A DNA stretch of 64,000 nucleotides, taken from contig QANT01008667.1 in NCBI GenBank assembly GCA_003254885.1, positions 1 through 64,000 of the forward strand, in the 5' to 3' direction. This document shows positions 62,454 through 64,000 of the stretch, piece after piece. Source of the stretch: Purshia tridentata. Its lineage: Eukaryota; Streptophyta; Magnoliopsida; Rosales; Rosaceae. The position numbers and the translations under genes were made by a program. Each line of letters starts with the position of its first letter. The stretch's first letter is position 1. Under the pieces are notes generated by a model. That model worked only from the letters and a program-made list of their open reading frames with translations, ran no database searches and was not told the origin of the DNA.

Positions 62454-64000
62454 ATGGTGAGACCAATTAGTACTACAACGTTAATGGAGTCGTCCTCTGT
62501 TGTTTCGGAGCTGGAGGGAACGCTTGTAAAGGACCCGGACCCGTTTTCCTACTTCATGTTGGTGGCATTTGAAGCTTCGGGTCTGGTCCGGTTCGCCCTG
62601 TTGCTGATGACGTGGCCGGTTATTAAGTTGCTAGAGATTGTAGGTATGGAGGAGGTTGGGTTCAAGCTTATGATCTTTATTGCGGTTGCGGGTTTGCCCA
62701 AGTCCGAGATTGAATCGGTGGCTCGGGCGGTTCTGCCGAAATTCTACGTTGATGACGTAGACCTGGAGGCTTGGAAGGTGTTTAGCTCGTGTGATAAGAG
62801 GGTTGTGGTGACCAGGACGCCGAGGATCATGGTGGAGAAGTTTGTGAAGGAGCATTTGAGGGCTGATGAGGTTGTTGGTAGTGAGCTTGTTGTCAACCGG
62901 TTTGGGTTCGCCACCGGTTTTGTTAAGGGTGGAGTAGTTGGTGGGGATGATAGTAGCTCTCGTGACTTGGTGGCCAAGCTGTTTGCAGAGGAGGAGCCAC
63001 CTAAGTTAGGGTTGGGAAGGCCTACTTCACCATGTTCTTCGTTTTTATCGCTATGCAAGGTATAGCCTTATAGGTCTAAATTTGAAATATTAGCACATTT
63101 AGGCTAATAATTTCTGAGTATTTTTTATTTATTTTGAAAAGTTATTACAAGTAAATTAAAACAATGAGAGACTATAAAAACACACATAAGTAGATGATAA
63201 AAGTTTGTGTTGGCCAAAAAAAAAAAAAAGATGATAAAAGTTTGTGGAATAATATTAGAAGAATATGTAATTAACGTGTAGCCAATATGATATCAAGATC
63301 TATTACTAATTTTAATGATGCATGCATGGGTCTTGTAACAGGAACAAATGCACCCACCATTCATGAACAGACAAAACCAAGAGCAGCAAGTCCTCCGTCC
63401 GCTGCCGGTGATTTTCCACGACGGGCGACTAGTGAAGCGGCCGACGCCATCTACCGCCCTCCTAATCCTCCTATGGATGCCCCTAGGTATCATCCTCGCC
63501 TTCATTCGCATTGTCGTAGGCTTGTTGTTGCCCATGTGGGCCATTACCCACGTGTCCAAGCTATTTGGCGGCAAGGTCATTGTGAAAGGCAAACCCCCAC
63601 CACCCGTGACACCTGGCAACTCCGGAGTTCTCTTCGTCTGCACCCATCGAACCCTAATGGACCCCGTCGTCCTCTCCACCGTCCTTGGCCGCAAAATCCC
63701 AGCTGTCACATACTCCATCTCTCGACTATCCGAGCTCCTGGCCCCAATCCCCACTGTTCGATTAACTAGAACACGACACGTGGACGCTGAACAAATTCAG
63801 CGAGCATTATCCAAAGGTGACCTCGTGGTCTGCCCCGAAGGAACGACATGTCGTGAACCCTTCCTCTTGAGGTTCAGTGCACTCTTCGCCGAACTCACGA
63901 ACCGAATAGTCCCCGTGGCCATGAATTATAGGGTAGGGTTCTTCCATGCAACCACCGCCAAGGGTTGGAAAGCCCTGGATCCCATCTTCTTCTTCATGAA
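62454..64000 (+). CDS. GPAT5: Glycerol-3-phosphate 2-O-acyltransferase, GPAT5-like (3' end outside window)
   Basis: Exon 1 is 62454-63059, and exon 2 starts at 63342 and is open to the window edge (202 + at least 219 codons). It moves an acyl chain from acyl-CoA to the sn-2 position of glycerol-3-phosphate for suberin, at the ER. The N-terminal HAD-like domain reads [20 protein letters not shown]: the phosphatase motif DxDG(T) is ExEGT (Glu19, Glu21), as in GPAT5/7. Lysophosphatidate product rather than monoacylglycerol is therefore expected. [20 protein letters not shown] follows. Exon 2 ([11 protein letters not shown]...) carries a hydrophobic segment ([20 protein letters not shown]), the acyltransferase motif H304-R-T-L-M-D309, [17 protein letters not shown] (about 365-381) and [16 protein letters not shown]. 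The closeness to Arabidopsis GPAT5 is from memory. An in-frame Met at codon 11 is an alternative start. Confidence 0.95.

Noticed and set aside
63287-63769. A 160-codon frame over the second GPAT exon
   Set aside because: It is out of frame with the acyltransferase motifs. The real frame has no stop before the window end.
1-64000. Virus-derived or LTR-type elements
   Set aside because: No gag, protease, integrase, capsid or envelope-like frame and no paired long terminal repeats were recognised in the window.

Overview
The window is nuclear DNA of a eudicot plant. AT-rich intergenic DNA, short GT-AG introns, chloroplast-targeted nuclear genes and plant-only families (GNOM, AHL, LBD, L-type lectin kinase, Rubisco activase) all point there. 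The GNOM proteins and the general gene style look like Rosaceae, perhaps Prunus. That last step rests on memory of family sequences and is not proven here. I found no bacterial, organellar or viral stretch, and no rRNA, tRNA or CRISPR array.

Layout, left to right. The 3' end of a DUF604 (fringe-like) glycosyltransferase gene enters from the left edge (+). A thylakoid-lumen pentapeptide protein of the TL17 type follows (-, 8 exons). Then come two tandem GNOM-type ARF-GEF genes (+, +), each with one coding intron, and similar along leader, coding region and 3' flank. Next are an intronless AT-hook AHL gene (+), a class I LBD transcription factor (-, 2 exons) and Rubisco activase (+, 7 exons). 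A 5.8-kb gene-poor interval holds a non-autonomous Mutator-like element carrying a broken kinase fragment. It is followed by an intronless L-type lectin receptor kinase (+), a BED/DUF659/hAT-derived host protein (-, 4 exons), a thaumatin-like protein (+, 2 exons) and a Pumilio RNA-binding protein (-, 9 exons). A 7-kb interval with a four-copy tandem repeat follows, and then the 5' part of a GPAT5-type acyltransferase gene (+), which runs off the right edge.

Exon models were built by hand from splice sites, reading phase and remembered family sequences. For TL17, Rubisco activase, the hAT-derived gene and Pumilio every exon phase closes exactly (223, 475, 760 and 1065 residues). The genes do not form a pathway. 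Links are local: the GNOM pair is a recent tandem duplication, and TL17/GNOM and the hAT-derived/thaumatin genes are divergent neighbours.

I see no wholly new system. The best leads are the unequal divergence of the two GNOM copies, the gene-carrying Mutator-like element, the in-frame stop at the last Rubisco activase intron, a LINE 3' end with a perfect 17-bp target duplication, and the diverged tandem array near 57 kb.
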